Both the position numbers and the translations under genes were made by a program. A model generated the notes under the pieces. It saw only the letters and a list, made by a program, of their open reading frames with translations, ran no database searches and was not told the DNA's origin. Source: JADFAK01 sp047615865 (lineage in GTDB: Bacteria; Bacteroidota; Bacteroidia; Flavobacteriales_D; Sanyastnellaceae). Taken from it: a stretch of DNA of 20,550 nt. Positions 7,247 through 14,603 of the stretch are shown here, piece after piece (position 1 is the stretch's first letter; each line of letters opens with the position of its first letter). The DNA lies in the NCBI GenBank assembly GCA_047615865.1, contig JBLHIB010000059.1:1-20550 (forward strand), in the 5' to 3' direction.

Positions 7247-7882
7247 TTACAATTTCCTTTTACAGAGGTAGAAGTCTATTCTTTCACATGAATTGTCATT
7301 CAAGCGATCATTCATTTCAGCCAAGTTTTTTGGCGGAGGAATGATTACTTTGTCTCCTTTTTTCCAATCGAGTGGTATGGCTACTTTATGCTCATCAGAA
7401 ATCTGCAGGGCCTCTAGCACGCGTAAAATTTCATCCATATTGCGACCTACGTTTATTGGGTAGTACATAATGAGACGAATTTTTTTAGTTGGATCTATGA
7501 AAAAGAAGGCGCGAACGGCGGCTGTCTCACTTTCATTGGGCTGCAACATGCCATACAATTTCGAAACCTTCATATCGATATCCGCTATGATGTGAAAATC
7601 GAAATAGATACCAGCCCTTTCTCTCACATTTTTTACCCAAGCTAGGTGAGAGTGGATGCTATCGATACTCAATCCCAAAAGCTCGGCATTTAGAGCGGTG
7701 AACTCTGCCTTCCTCTTGGCAAAACTAGACATCCCTGTTGCGCATACTGGAGTGAAATCTGCTGGATGCGAGAAAAGCAGGGTCCACTTGTCTTTGGCAA
7801 ATTCTGAAAATTTGATTTTTCCTTTCGTGGTGACCGCATCAAAATCAGGAGCTTGATCTCCTATTCGAGGCATGGTAGTCAA
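7247..7882 (-). CDS. Peroxiredoxin, Prx6/1-Cys family
   Basis: This 211-residue thiol peroxidase carries the active-site segment FSHPADFTPVCATG, with peroxidatic Cys47 and the conserved Pro and Thr. The Prx6-type PNVG-like element appears as YYPINVGRNMDEILRVLEALQ, followed by VAIPLDWKKGDKVIIPPP, a hallmark of this subfamily. It reduces hydrogen and organic peroxides in the cytoplasm; no signal peptide is present. The C-terminus has two further cysteines (Cys199 and Cys207 in SCERIDFYLC), as in archaeal and bacterial members where a C-terminal Cys can resolve the sulfenic acid. The start could be Met1 or Met4 (MPRIGDQAPDF). No redox partner gene is adjacent. Confidence 0.94.
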   Translation of the reverse strand: MTTMPRIGDQAPDFDAVTTKGKIKFSEFAKDKWTLLFSHPADFTPVCATGMSSFAKRKAEFTALNAELLGLSIDSIHSHLAWVKNVRERAGIYFDFHIIADIDMKVSKLYGMLQPNESETAAVRAFFFIDPTKKIRLIMYYPINVGRNMDEILRVLEALQISDEHKVAIPLDWKKGDKVIIPPPKNLAEMNDRLNDNSCERIDFYLCKRKL

Positions 7883-7986
7883 GGTTTGTTCTTGTATTTA
7901 CATGTCGCTGAATACTAGATGTTATGTTTGTTCTTATGAAGTTCAGTAATAATATATCACAAATAAAATCAATAATACATATAGTT

Positions 7987-8005
7987 AAATAGTCAGAGAC
8001 TATTT
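7987..8005. terminator. AT-rich 8-bp hairpin downstream of the decayed gene
   Basis: AAATAGTC (7987-7994) and GACTATTT (7998-8005) are perfectly complementary around the three-base loop AGA. It lies 58 bases past the 3' end of the pseudogene at 8063-8435 and about 100 bases upstream of the peroxiredoxin start. It could be a weak remnant terminator. The stem is AT-rich. Confidence 0.3.
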
Positions 8006-8062
8006 TTGGTCAGGACATATTTGTTTGGGATTCTCTCATTTCCCAATGGCTTTTTTTCCTAT

Positions 8063-8435
8063 TCAAATTCTGTCATCTTCAAATCCAATGCCTTTTGAAC
8101 CTCCAACTCCCCTCGAATGCATCCTTCGCTTTGTTGCATGCTCCCTTGTAATAAATGAGGCTATGAGGTAATGATTTATCTATCTGATTTTGCCCAAGGA
8201 GTCTGTATACATATGAAGGCATTTTTTTAATAAACTGGATTTTATCCGCTATGATTCTGCCTTCAAATATGCCTTTTCCAGCAGTCCCACCTGTTTCTGG
8301 AACGCCATTGATACTAGCTGATGTTTTAAGTTATTGGTATGTATCTATATTCATTTTAAATTCGGTTACCTAATCCTTTAGTCTATCGGGTAACTTTCCT
8401 AGACACCAATATTTCCCAATCCACTTTCCCTCCAT
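8063..8435 (-). pseudogene. Decayed gene of a lipocalin-like hypothetical family
   Basis: Reading the minus strand from an ATG at 8435, one frame gives protein-like sequence for about 115 codons but is broken by TAG at codon 22 (8370-8372) and TAA at codon 35 (8331-8333). Visible pieces are MEGKWIGKYWCLGKLPDR, TEFKMNIDTYQ, GKGIFEGRIIADKIQFIKKM, SLIYYKGACN and DAFEGSWRFK. The alternating G-x-W/F-x-G and I-x-F-x-K pattern recalls small Bacteroidota proteins with a lipocalin-like barrel. At the end, either the frame stops at 8079-8081, or a one-base shift near 8092 restores GIGFEDDRI and a stop at 8063-8065, which reads better. An in-frame TGA lies just upstream of the ATG. Two stops plus a likely frameshift mark it as inactive. 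The family name is uncertain. Confidence 0.7.
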
Positions 8436-8510
8436 AAATAGTCAAATTATTACGTGAGAGGCTTTTGCACCGATTTACATATTGATGAGAAACTTACACT
8501 AGTTGAAATG

Positions 8511-8535
8511 AAGAGACTTCGGCTGTCATGAAGTC
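8511..8535 (-). terminator. Terminator hairpin after the LytTR gene
   Basis: On the minus strand AAGAG..GACTTC pairs with GAAGTCTCTT across a short loop with an internal bulge, starting nine bases beyond the LytTR stop. The sense of the stem (AAGAGAGC...TCTCTTC) is typical of Bacteroidota intrinsic terminators. The trailing T run is short (CATTTC). Confidence 0.5.
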
Positions 8536-8543
8536 GCTCTCTT

Positions 8544-9266
8544 TTAAACCGTAAGATAATTACGAACCTCATCCTTACGCCTAGTTGATATGGGTAGCTC
8601 ACTTCCATCGCTTAGCACACATATGCCCTCAGGCAGGCGCCAAACATCTACTTCTTTGGCGTTGACAAGGTGAGAATTGTGGATACGCAAGAAGTCTGGA
8701 TTGTCTATCATCTTCGACAAAGTCTTTAAGTTTCTGGACACCAGAATGTTCTCGCCGTCCTTCATATTCAACTTGCTATAGCTTCCATCGGCATGGATCT
8801 GCATGATCTTCTTGCAATTGACCATGCGTGTACTTGAACCACTTCGAAGAGATAATACCGACGCGTCTTCAGGGTCGAGTTGTTCCAACATGGCCGCGTC
8901 ACGAACGGCCTTCTTTACACGTGTTATGGAGGTCATCAAATCATCAGCGACCAAAGGCTTTAGGATATAATCGAAGGCATTGTGCTTGATGGCATCGATA
9001 GCGTATTTACTGAAAGTAGTATAAAAAACGGTATAGAAAGTCATGTCTTGTAATGACTCTAAGACATCGAATCCACTCATGTTTGGCATCTCGATGTCTA
9101 GAAAGAGAATGAGCGGTTTGAGTTTGCGAACTTTCTTGATTCCCTGTTCAGGCTGGCTCGCAACGTAGAGCAGTTGGATGTCTGGGCAATAAGATTCGAT
9201 CATCAATTTAAGTGCGTTGGACGCATCTTTCTCGTCGTCGATGATCATGGCAGTGAGCTTTTCCAT
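8544..9266 (-). CDS. LytTR-family response regulator
   Basis: This 240-residue protein has a receiver domain (about 1-120) and a LytTR DNA-binding domain (about 140-238). Receiver residues are present: acidic Asp10 and Asp11 (IIDDEKDA), phospho-acceptor Asp57 (FLDIEMP), Thr83/84 (FYTTFSKYAI) and Lys103 (YILKPL). The LytTR part shows IMQIHADGSYSKLNMKDGENILVSRNLKTL, then FLRIHNSHLVNAKEVD and LSDGSELPISTRRK, the usual beta-fold DNA reader. It would be activated by a LytS/YehU-type histidine kinase, but no such kinase gene lies beside it, so its partner is encoded elsewhere. It is divergent from the outer-membrane barrel gene at 9506, across a 239-base spacer rich in inverted repeats, making that gene a plausible but unproven target. 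Confidence 0.95.
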   Translation of the reverse strand: MEKLTAMIIDDEKDASNALKLMIESYCPDIQLLYVASQPEQGIKKVRKLKPLILFLDIEMPNMSGFDVLESLQDMTFYTVFYTTFSKYAIDAIKHNAFDYILKPLVADDLMTSITRVKKAVRDAAMLEQLDPEDASVLSLRSGSSTRMVNCKKIMQIHADGSYSKLNMKDGENILVSRNLKTLSKMIDNPDFLRIHNSHLVNAKEVDVWRLPEGICVLSDGSELPISTRRKDEVRNYLTV

Positions 9267-9423
9267 GATTAAAAGTAGTTGGACTTGTTAAGAGTAAAGA
9301 AGCTTTGTTTTGTGTTAGTTTTGTAAAAATGTAACAAAAATGTCAGACTACCAATTTGACTTTATAAGTGCTTGTATTCCTTTGTAGTCGTAAAGTGAAA
9401 CCTCTGTAACTGTCGCTATTACT

Positions 9424-9466
9424 GAAAAAAATATTTATTTTTTTCTTCTTGTAACTAAACAAGAAG
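9424..9466. repeat. Two adjoining 22-base inverted repeats upstream of barrel gene
   Basis: GAAAAAAA (9424-9431) and TTTTTTTC (9438-9445) are complementary with a six-base loop TATTTA. Sharing its first base, a second repeat follows: CTTCTTGT (9445-9452) and ACAAGAAG (9459-9466) with the six-base loop AACTAA. Both have perfect eight-base arms and equal geometry. They end 39 bases before the ATG at 9506 and probably lie in the promoter or leader of that gene. Operator or leader-RNA roles are both possible. Confidence 0.6.
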
Positions 9467-9505
9467 TGTCACCGTCATACTCTCGAATCAGTTAAAACAT
9501 ACAAC

Positions 9506-10351
9506 ATGATCAAGAATATATTTTCAATTGCAATGGCTTGTACAATGGGAATAGGAATGATGGCGCAGGTAGAGGAATCAAAAAAAGACACCACAGAGAT
9601 CAAACTGGGAGATTTAAAGGTCTTAGTATATGAAGACTCAGAACCTGAAGATACTACTTCAACAAATCGTAATAGCTCTATTTTCCACACAGGAGGTCGG
9701 TTTGACATTGGAATGAATCTATTACTTGATGCCAACAATGGCACGGATATGACAGGAGATAACCTGTGGATGGACCTGGATTATGCCAAGTCACTCAGTT
9801 GGAGTTGGTACCCTGTGGATGCCACGGTCAATATTGTAAAGGAATATGTGCAACTTGGTTTTGGAGCAGGTGTTCAATGGAACAATTATGGTCTGGCCAA
9901 CAATGTGCAAGTATTTCCACAAATGCCTGTTTATTCCGATACATCTATGATGGTATTAGATACTTATGTCGACACAACATTTGGGGCTACAGGCGAGGCT
10001 TATGATTTTACAAAGAACAGGTTGCGAACTACCTATTTGAAAGTTCCGTTGATGTTAGAGTTCAATACAAACAGCGATGAAGACCGTAGCTTTCATGTTG
10101 CTGCGGGAGTCATCGGTGGTTGGAGATTGGGTAGTAACCTCAAACAAAAATATACCGAAGACGGCGTCAGCTATAAGAATAGAATCAAAGATGATTTCAA
10201 CTTCCGTGCTTTTACTTTAGACGGCACAGTCAGAGTTGGATACGGTGACTTTACACTCTTTGCAATGTACGGGCTCACTTCGCTCTTTGCGGATAACCGA
10301 GGCCCTGAAGTTTATCCAGTTACTGTCGGCTTGTCCGTAATAGCTTGGTAA
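9506..10351 (+). CDS. PorT-like outer-membrane beta-barrel protein
   Basis: The product has 281 residues with a signal peptide at 1-20 (ending MMAQ). After an acidic, Thr-rich segment (about 22-55) the rest alternates polar and hydrophobic residues in short amphipathic strands: RFDIGMNLLLDA, YVQLGFGAGVQWNNYGL, LRTTYLKVPLMLEFNTN, SFHVAAGVIGGWRLG, FTLDGTVRVGYGDFTLFAMYGLTSLF and a final VTVGLSVIAW ending in an aromatic residue. The YLKVPLMLEFNT strand is typical of the PorT / OMP_b-brl_2 type barrels of Bacteroidota. It would sit in the outer membrane; its ligand is unknown. It is divergent from the LytTR regulator and ends before a strong two-way terminator. Confidence 0.82.
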   Translation: MIKNIFSIAMACTMGIGMMAQVEESKKDTTEIKLGDLKVLVYEDSEPEDTTSTNRNSSIFHTGGRFDIGMNLLLDANNGTDMTGDNLWMDLDYAKSLSWSWYPVDATVNIVKEYVQLGFGAGVQWNNYGLANNVQVFPQMPVYSDTSMMVLDTYVDTTFGATGEAYDFTKNRLRTTYLKVPLMLEFNTNSDEDRSFHVAAGVIGGWRLGSNLKQKYTEDGVSYKNRIKDDFNFRAFTLDGTVRVGYGDFTLFAMYGLTSLFADNRGPEVYPVTVGLSVIAW

Positions 10352-10408
10352 ACCTGAAGATCTACATATTTAATGCGCTCTGGTAAACAATAACAGTTGT
10401 TTATTATT

Positions 10409-10444
10409 AAAAGGGACTATCTGCTGACGTGGGTGGTCTCTTTT
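10409..10444. terminator. Bidirectional terminator between convergent genes
   Basis: AAAAGGGACTA (10409-10419) pairs with TGGTCTCTTTT (10434-10444), giving 11 base pairs with G-U wobbles and a 14-base loop. The arms begin with A4 and end with T4, so an intrinsic terminator is formed in either direction. It lies between the 3' ends of the barrel gene (10351) and the cytochrome/copper monooxygenase gene (10454). A smaller TAAACAA/TTGTTTA inverted repeat lies just upstream (about 10384-10403). Confidence 0.8.
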
Positions 10445-10453
10445 GATTTAAAA

Positions 10454-12001
10454 CTATTTCAATTGGATCATTCCGCTTTGAGCTTCACCATCTACTATCA
10501 GTGAATAGTAGTAGATGCCAGCCTCTATAGATGCTTCAGGCGTCCAAGTCCACTGCGTAGTTCCCGCAGGAATGTTTTGTCTCTCTGCTAGCTTGGTGAT
10601 CAATTTACCTTGTCCTGAATAAATATAAAGACTAGCCAGCGCCGACTTCTCATAAGCCAAAGAAAGTGTCACACTCTCCGTAAACGGATTCGGGTAAGTG
10701 TTTACGTCTAGACTTAGAGATGGGTTGTGTTCTTCAACGAAAGTAGGCAGACTGGTAAGCTCTTCCATGTCGAGCAATTCATCGCCTTCCTGGTAGGCCA
10801 AATAATGGAAATAGATCAAGAACATCTCGTCCGAAGTATTCAGTCCTGGACCCACACTTATTGGAGGATCATTTGGGTTGTGAGGATTGCTAGAAGTATT
10901 GTTAAAATGACCTTCTCCATAAAATGTTGAGCCTGCTGGCAAACGCTGTATATTCTCAAAAAAGTAGAACTGTTGCCATTCAAAATCCCAGTGAGGAATG
11001 TCGATCAATGGAATAGTATCATTATCAGGACCTATGGCATAAGAACGAATGTCTTTTCCAAGCAAATGCATGTGAGGAAAAGCGCTCAAAACCGAGATAT
11101 CAGTATTGCCAACGTTGTACTGTGCATTCACTGGTGTGATTTGGCCTGGCGGCAAATTGAATGACCAGTTTTGAATGATTGGATCGGTAGAAATCTCTCG
11201 AATATCTATGTCGTCTTCGTAGAAGTACAATCGCACTTTGGTGTCGTCGGTCTCACCAGCACTGCCTTCTGGAAAGTGCATTGCTATAATCAAACTAGAT
11301 CCCGCAGGAACCGTAACTCCCATGTTCAAATCAATCCCATCGCTAGGAAAAATTGTAGGAATAGCACCTGGTGTGTAACCACCAATCAGCCCTTCTGTGG
11401 GTCCTGCGCAATAGCCGCTCAAATCCGTTGAATAAGAACCGTCTGGATCGATATAACAAAGCGCGTGGTGTACGATTTGAGAATTTCCCGGAATTACTTC
11501 GTATGCCCGTAACTTCTTGTCTTCTGTCAAACCCAAAGGCAAAGCAAAACACACATAATCATCTGACCAGTTCGAAGCCTGACTCGTATACTCAGGAATT
11601 TGAACCTCAAGATCAGGAATTGCCGATAAAAAACCATCTACTGGATAAACTGGCGCGGGTGGTGCTTCATCAAGATTTCCCTCCAAAGTCCCAGAATTCA
11701 CCCACTCTACCAATGCAACAATCTCTTCCGAGCTCAAACTTCGTGTGTGCGAATAACTCTGATAGTCATTGTTTGCATGCCATGGAGGCATATACCCAGA
11801 AAGCACAACCTCATCAATATCCGAAGCATTGTTGGAAGCATCCTCATACGTCAGCAAAGAAAACGGCCCCACCCCATTCGGACGGTGACAACTAGTGCAT
11901 TTTTCAAACATGATTGCCGCCACATCTGCCGACCAAGTTACTTGGCTGGAGGCGGAGGTTACGAGTAGAGCAGAAGCAAAAAAGAGGATAAGCTTTTTCA
12001 T
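10454..12001 (-). CDS. Secreted cytochrome c / copper type II monooxygenase-like protein with T9SS tail
   Basis: The product has 515 residues. The signal peptide is 1-20 (TSASSQ). A class I cytochrome c-like domain (about 22-105) has the heme site Cys35-x-x-Cys38-His39 and a likely axial Met71 (GYMPPWH). Residues about 130-400 follow the two-domain copper ascorbate-dependent monooxygenase fold (PHM/DBH type). Candidate CuH ligands are His178, His179 (QIVHHALCYID) and His242 (AMHFPEG). Candidate CuM ligands are His310, His312 (AFPHMHLLGKDI) and Met393 (SDEMFLIYFHY). The end (about 435-515) is a T9SS type-A-like sorting domain: TYPNPFTESVTLSL, LYIYSGQGKLI, TWTPEASIEAGIYYYSL. Thus a heme electron donor seems fused to a copper hydroxylase and placed outside the cell. 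Which C-H substrate it oxidises is unknown. Confidence 0.88.
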   Translation of the reverse strand: MKKLILFFASALLVTSASSQVTWSADVAAIMFEKCTSCHRPNGVGPFSLLTYEDASNNASDIDEVVLSGYMPPWHANNDYQSYSHTRSLSSEEIVALVEWVNSGTLEGNLDEAPPAPVYPVDGFLSAIPDLEVQIPEYTSQASNWSDDYVCFALPLGLTEDKKLRAYEVIPGNSQIVHHALCYIDPDGSYSTDLSGYCAGPTEGLIGGYTPGAIPTIFPSDGIDLNMGVTVPAGSSLIIAMHFPEGSAGETDDTKVRLYFYEDDIDIREISTDPIIQNWSFNLPPGQITPVNAQYNVGNTDISVLSAFPHMHLLGKDIRSYAIGPDNDTIPLIDIPHWDFEWQQFYFFENIQRLPAGSTFYGEGHFNNTSSNPHNPNDPPISVGPGLNTSDEMFLIYFHYLAYQEGDELLDMEELTSLPTFVEEHNPSLSLDVNTYPNPFTESVTLSLAYEKSALASLYIYSGQGKLITKLAERQNIPAGTTQWTWTPEASIEAGIYYYSLIVDGEAQSGMIQLK

Positions 12002-12097
12002 GTGGTGTATAGTATATCGAAAGGACTAAGATAGACAATTCATACGCACATGGAGTTTTGGGAAGTCCGGGCGGTGATTTAATCTATGTGAATAAAA

Positions 12098-12130
12098 CAG
12101 AAAAGAATCCCAAGACGGAGTTCTTTTCTG
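12098..12130 (-). terminator. Terminator after the coiled-coil/barrel gene
   Basis: CAGAAAAGAA (12098-12107) and TTCTTTTCTG (12121-12130) form a perfect 10-bp stem with a 13-base loop. On the minus strand the stem is followed by TTTTATTC. It lies about 32 bases past the stop at 12162 and about 97 bases upstream of the next minus-strand start, separating the two transcripts. Confidence 0.75.
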
Positions 12131-12161
12131 AATGAATACTGGTTTGAAAGACGACCTATGT

Positions 12162-13730
12162 CTATTTTGACAAGTTGTAACTGAATGCAACGAAAGCCCC
12201 CAATCGTATAGCTCTTTCTGTGAGCTCATCTGTGTGTCTCGCGATGTCAATCGTTTCATCCTTGTTGAAACTGCCTTTCAAATAATTGACATGGGAAAGC
12301 GCGGCACCAGCGGTTACAACGAAACGATTTTTTCGTCCAAAGATGGCGCTTCCCCCTAAATAGAAGTCAACATCGTCAAGGGTTTTGCTGTTCAATCCGA
12401 AGCCAAAAGTTGCAGCGAGTTGGGAGTTGGTAGCGTTGCTTTTGTACACATGCATGAAAGCACCCACGTTGAAATTGGCAACGTTGCGATTCTTGTCTTG
12501 TGAAATAGTGAACGATGACGAGTCGCTAGCTATCGTTGATGAATAAGAGCGATTGTGTAAAAGACCAGTTGTAATAAAACCAGTACTGAAGTCGATCTTA
12601 ACTCCGCCTTTCACAGGGATGTGAGTAGTGAAGTTTGTCGTTGTAGTATGTAGGTTAGAATTTATTGTTGATTTCGGAGTAATCTTAACTTCGAATTTGA
12701 CGTCATCTTCAGTGGCTTGGATGGGGTTGGAGATGGCGATATATGAATTGACATTTAGTAATTCTGATTTAATCACCGAGATGTCCTCAGCAATCTTAGC
12801 GTAGTCGGTTTTTTTGGCCAACGCGTCTATTCTATCAACTTCGTTCTTTAGGTTTTTAACAGATTTAATAATCTTTTCACTATCCTTTTTGAACTTTTTT
12901 TGAACCTTATCATTGGATAGGTATATTTGATGCTGATAATTGAACTCATTGACCGCTTCGTCAAATTGGGCCTTCAGGGACAGTAAGTTTTTTGTGCTAA
13001 GAGATTGCTTTTCTAATTCTTGGATTTCATCAGCGGCGATTGTGGAATTTATCGTATTTGACTGAGATATGGTGATGAGGGAGTTTTTAAAAACTTTAGA
13101 TTTTTCCAACCAATCGAAATGTTGATCAACTTTTAAGGACGCTTGGGTCACCAAGGTGAATAGTGAATCGGGTGTGGAAATTGACTTAAGGGTTGCTCGA
13201 ATTGAGTCTTCTAAAGACTTTTTATCCTTTTTAAGTTGGGCGATTATTTTTTGAAGCTCGACACTTGACAACGACTCTAATTGTATGTCATAGACTTTGT
13301 AAACATCAAACAAACCTTTCTCGTTATTGCCTGAGTAGTACTTAATATCAGCTTCCACATGAGCTAATTTGTTTTGATCCATAGCCACCTTCGCAGTTCC
13401 ATCATTCATTCCAGAAAGACCCTCAATTGTTTCTGAGATATTTGAATCATCCGGAGTTTCAGGTTTCAACAATAGATCGAAAACAGCCGGTACCGCAGTA
13501 TTGAAACTTACCAATGTACCGTTGATAGTCACATCATATACGAATCGATTGACATTGCTTATCTCGTACGTGGTCATCTGATTATTATTGGCCGGAAAAA
13601 TTGTATCAGCAATTCGAGTGTTCAAGTCATAATTATTGGAAATCGGACCTTTTAGCTTCTTTTGAGCCATAGCGTGAATATTCAGAAAGGAAACTGCAAG
13701 AACGAATACTAGACTCTTATAATTTTTCAT
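12162..13730 (-). CDS. Secreted coiled-coil protein with C-terminal barrel-like domain, unknown function
   Basis: The start is taken at the ATG at 13730 (522 residues), because a signal peptide begins there (KNYKSLVFVLAVSFLNIHAMAQ); an in-frame ATG nine codons earlier puts charged residues before it. Residues about 25-135 form an unassigned beta-rich segment. Residues about 150-310 are Lys/Glu/Leu-rich and largely helical (ELQKIIAQLKKDKKSLEDSI, EIQELEKQSLSTKNLLSL, SVKNLKNEVDRIDALAKK), a probable coiled coil. From about 340 amphipathic strands appear, including VKIDFSTGFITTGLLHN, ANFNVGAFMHVY, AATFGFGLNSK, DVDFYLGGSAIFG, RFVVTAGAALS and a final GAFVAFSYNLSK, as in small outer-membrane barrels. 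A periplasm-spanning helix joined to an outer-membrane domain is inferred. It is divergent from the sensory operon at 13917. I do not recognise a named family. Confidence 0.75.
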   Translation of the reverse strand: MKNYKSLVFVLAVSFLNIHAMAQKKLKGPISNNYDLNTRIADTIFPANNNQMTTYEISNVNRFVYDVTINGTLVSFNTAVPAVFDLLLKPETPDDSNISETIEGLSGMNDGTAKVAMDQNKLAHVEADIKYYSGNNEKGLFDVYKVYDIQLESLSSVELQKIIAQLKKDKKSLEDSIRATLKSISTPDSLFTLVTQASLKVDQHFDWLEKSKVFKNSLITISQSNTINSTIAADEIQELEKQSLSTKNLLSLKAQFDEAVNEFNYQHQIYLSNDKVQKKFKKDSEKIIKSVKNLKNEVDRIDALAKKTDYAKIAEDISVIKSELLNVNSYIAISNPIQATEDDVKFEVKITPKSTINSNLHTTTTNFTTHIPVKGGVKIDFSTGFITTGLLHNRSYSSTIASDSSSFTISQDKNRNVANFNVGAFMHVYKSNATNSQLAATFGFGLNSKTLDDVDFYLGGSAIFGRKNRFVVTAGAALSHVNYLKGSFNKDETIDIARHTDELTERAIRLGAFVAFSYNLSK

Positions 13731-13754
13731 GTTGAATTGGTTTTTGTTAGGGTA

Positions 13755-13762
13755 CAAAGATG
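13755..13762 (-). promoter_or_regulatory. Possible promoter of the coiled-coil/barrel gene
   Basis: On the minus strand CATCTTTG departs from TAnnTTTG at one base and lies about 25 bases upstream of the ATG at 13730. A TTG occurs 21 bases further upstream (in CAGGTTGATT), a reasonable distance for the Bacteroidota -33 box. Its placement also argues against the longer in-frame start at 13757. Confidence 0.35.
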
Positions 13763-13855
13763 ATCCAGAGGCCCTACTAAAATCAACCTGATATTCACTG
13801 AAAAGGGGTACGTAATTATACGGTGGGTCAGAGTATTAACACCGTCATTGACCCA

Positions 13856-13863
13856 TAAATTTG
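13856..13863 (+). promoter_or_regulatory. Candidate promoter of the sensory operon (TAAATTTG)
   Basis: TAAATTTG is an exact TAnnTTTG match 53 bases upstream of the ATG at 13917. A TATT lies 18 bases before it, a weak -33 box. It lies downstream of the possible ATG at 13848, which supports the later start for the first gene. It would drive the four overlapping genes that follow. Confidence 0.45.
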
Positions 13864-13916
13864 TTTCCTTGAGTTCTTCTCATGTTATTTGGATTTCAAT
13901 CAACAACTTATGTAAT

Positions 13917-14603
13917 ATGAAAAAGCAAATAGTAATAGCCTTGCTCGTGGGCGTCGTTCTTGGTGCAGGGATATCGCACTTGTATTTTACAAACACAGAT
14001 ACTAGCCATGATAATGGCAATGCGCAGAGCGAAAGTGATCCAGAAGAGCTTGAGCAAGCAAAAGCTCGTGCGCCTGGAATCCCAAAGAATGCTCCAGGGA
14101 TTATCGCTGGGCCGGAAGTACTTGCTTTAGATCCTGCTTCTGAAAAGGAAGTAGTTAAATGGGTTAAAGATTTTCAAACTTTTAATGCGGGGTTAAACAC
14201 GGTTGGAAGGCAATTGGAACCTGTTTTTTGGGGAAAAGGAGTTGACGCCGAACACGATGGTGGTGACATTACTTGTGGTGTGAGATATTGGTATGTAAGT
14301 AAATCGGACTTTGATCGATTATATAACGATCCTGAAATGGTTGGTTTTAAAATCTATCCTGCAATTCGTGAGGTTGATGTGCGTAACACAGTGGATAACA
14401 CACAATTTCAACACAAAGGATTAACCCTGGTCTTTACTCCGACTGACGGCGATAAAAAGACTTTAGTAGACCCAGTAACGGGCCTTATTAAGGCCTTTGA
14501 ATATGTTGATCCATGCCCTAAATTCTGCGACCCGAATGTTCTTGAACCAGATCTTTGTGATCTAGTGAATTTTGATTTGGACATACCTTGGAAATGCAAC
14601 TAA
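13917..14603 (+). CDS. Anchored extracytoplasmic protein with Cys-Pro-rich tail, first gene of sensory operon
   Basis: The product has 228 residues from the ATG at 13917, where an N-terminal anchor begins (KKQIVIALLVGVVLGAGISHLYF, about 3-24). An ATG 23 codons upstream lies before the likely promoter and is not preferred. A low-complexity linker (about 25-65, PGIPKNAPGIIAGPE) leads to a compact domain (about 75-195): WVKDFQTFN, YWYVSKSDFDRLYNDPEMVGFKIYPAI and LTLVFTPTDGDKKTLVDP. The tail is cysteine-rich: DPCPKFCDPN (Cys200, Cys204), Cys214 and Cys227, suited to disulfides outside the cytoplasm. The IYPA...LTLVF...DPCPxFC pattern recalls small Bacteroidota hypothetical proteins; I know no function for them. 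Its stop overlaps the start of the next gene (TAATG), so it is likely made together with the membrane and kinase proteins and may be the ligand-sensing part (inferred). Confidence 0.8.
   Translation: MKKQIVIALLVGVVLGAGISHLYFTNTDTSHDNGNAQSESDPEELEQAKARAPGIPKNAPGIIAGPEVLALDPASEKEVVKWVKDFQTFNAGLNTVGRQLEPVFWGKGVDAEHDGGDITCGVRYWYVSKSDFDRLYNDPEMVGFKIYPAIREVDVRNTVDNTQFQHKGLTLVFTPTDGDKKTLVDPVTGLIKAFEYVDPCPKFCDPNVLEPDLCDLVNFDLDIPWKCN

Noticed and set aside
11371..11895. Open frame of 174 codons on the plus strand inside the cytochrome/copper gene.
   Set aside because: The translation is Ser/His/Pro/Gln-rich with no domain pattern, while the opposite strand carries the heme and copper motifs.
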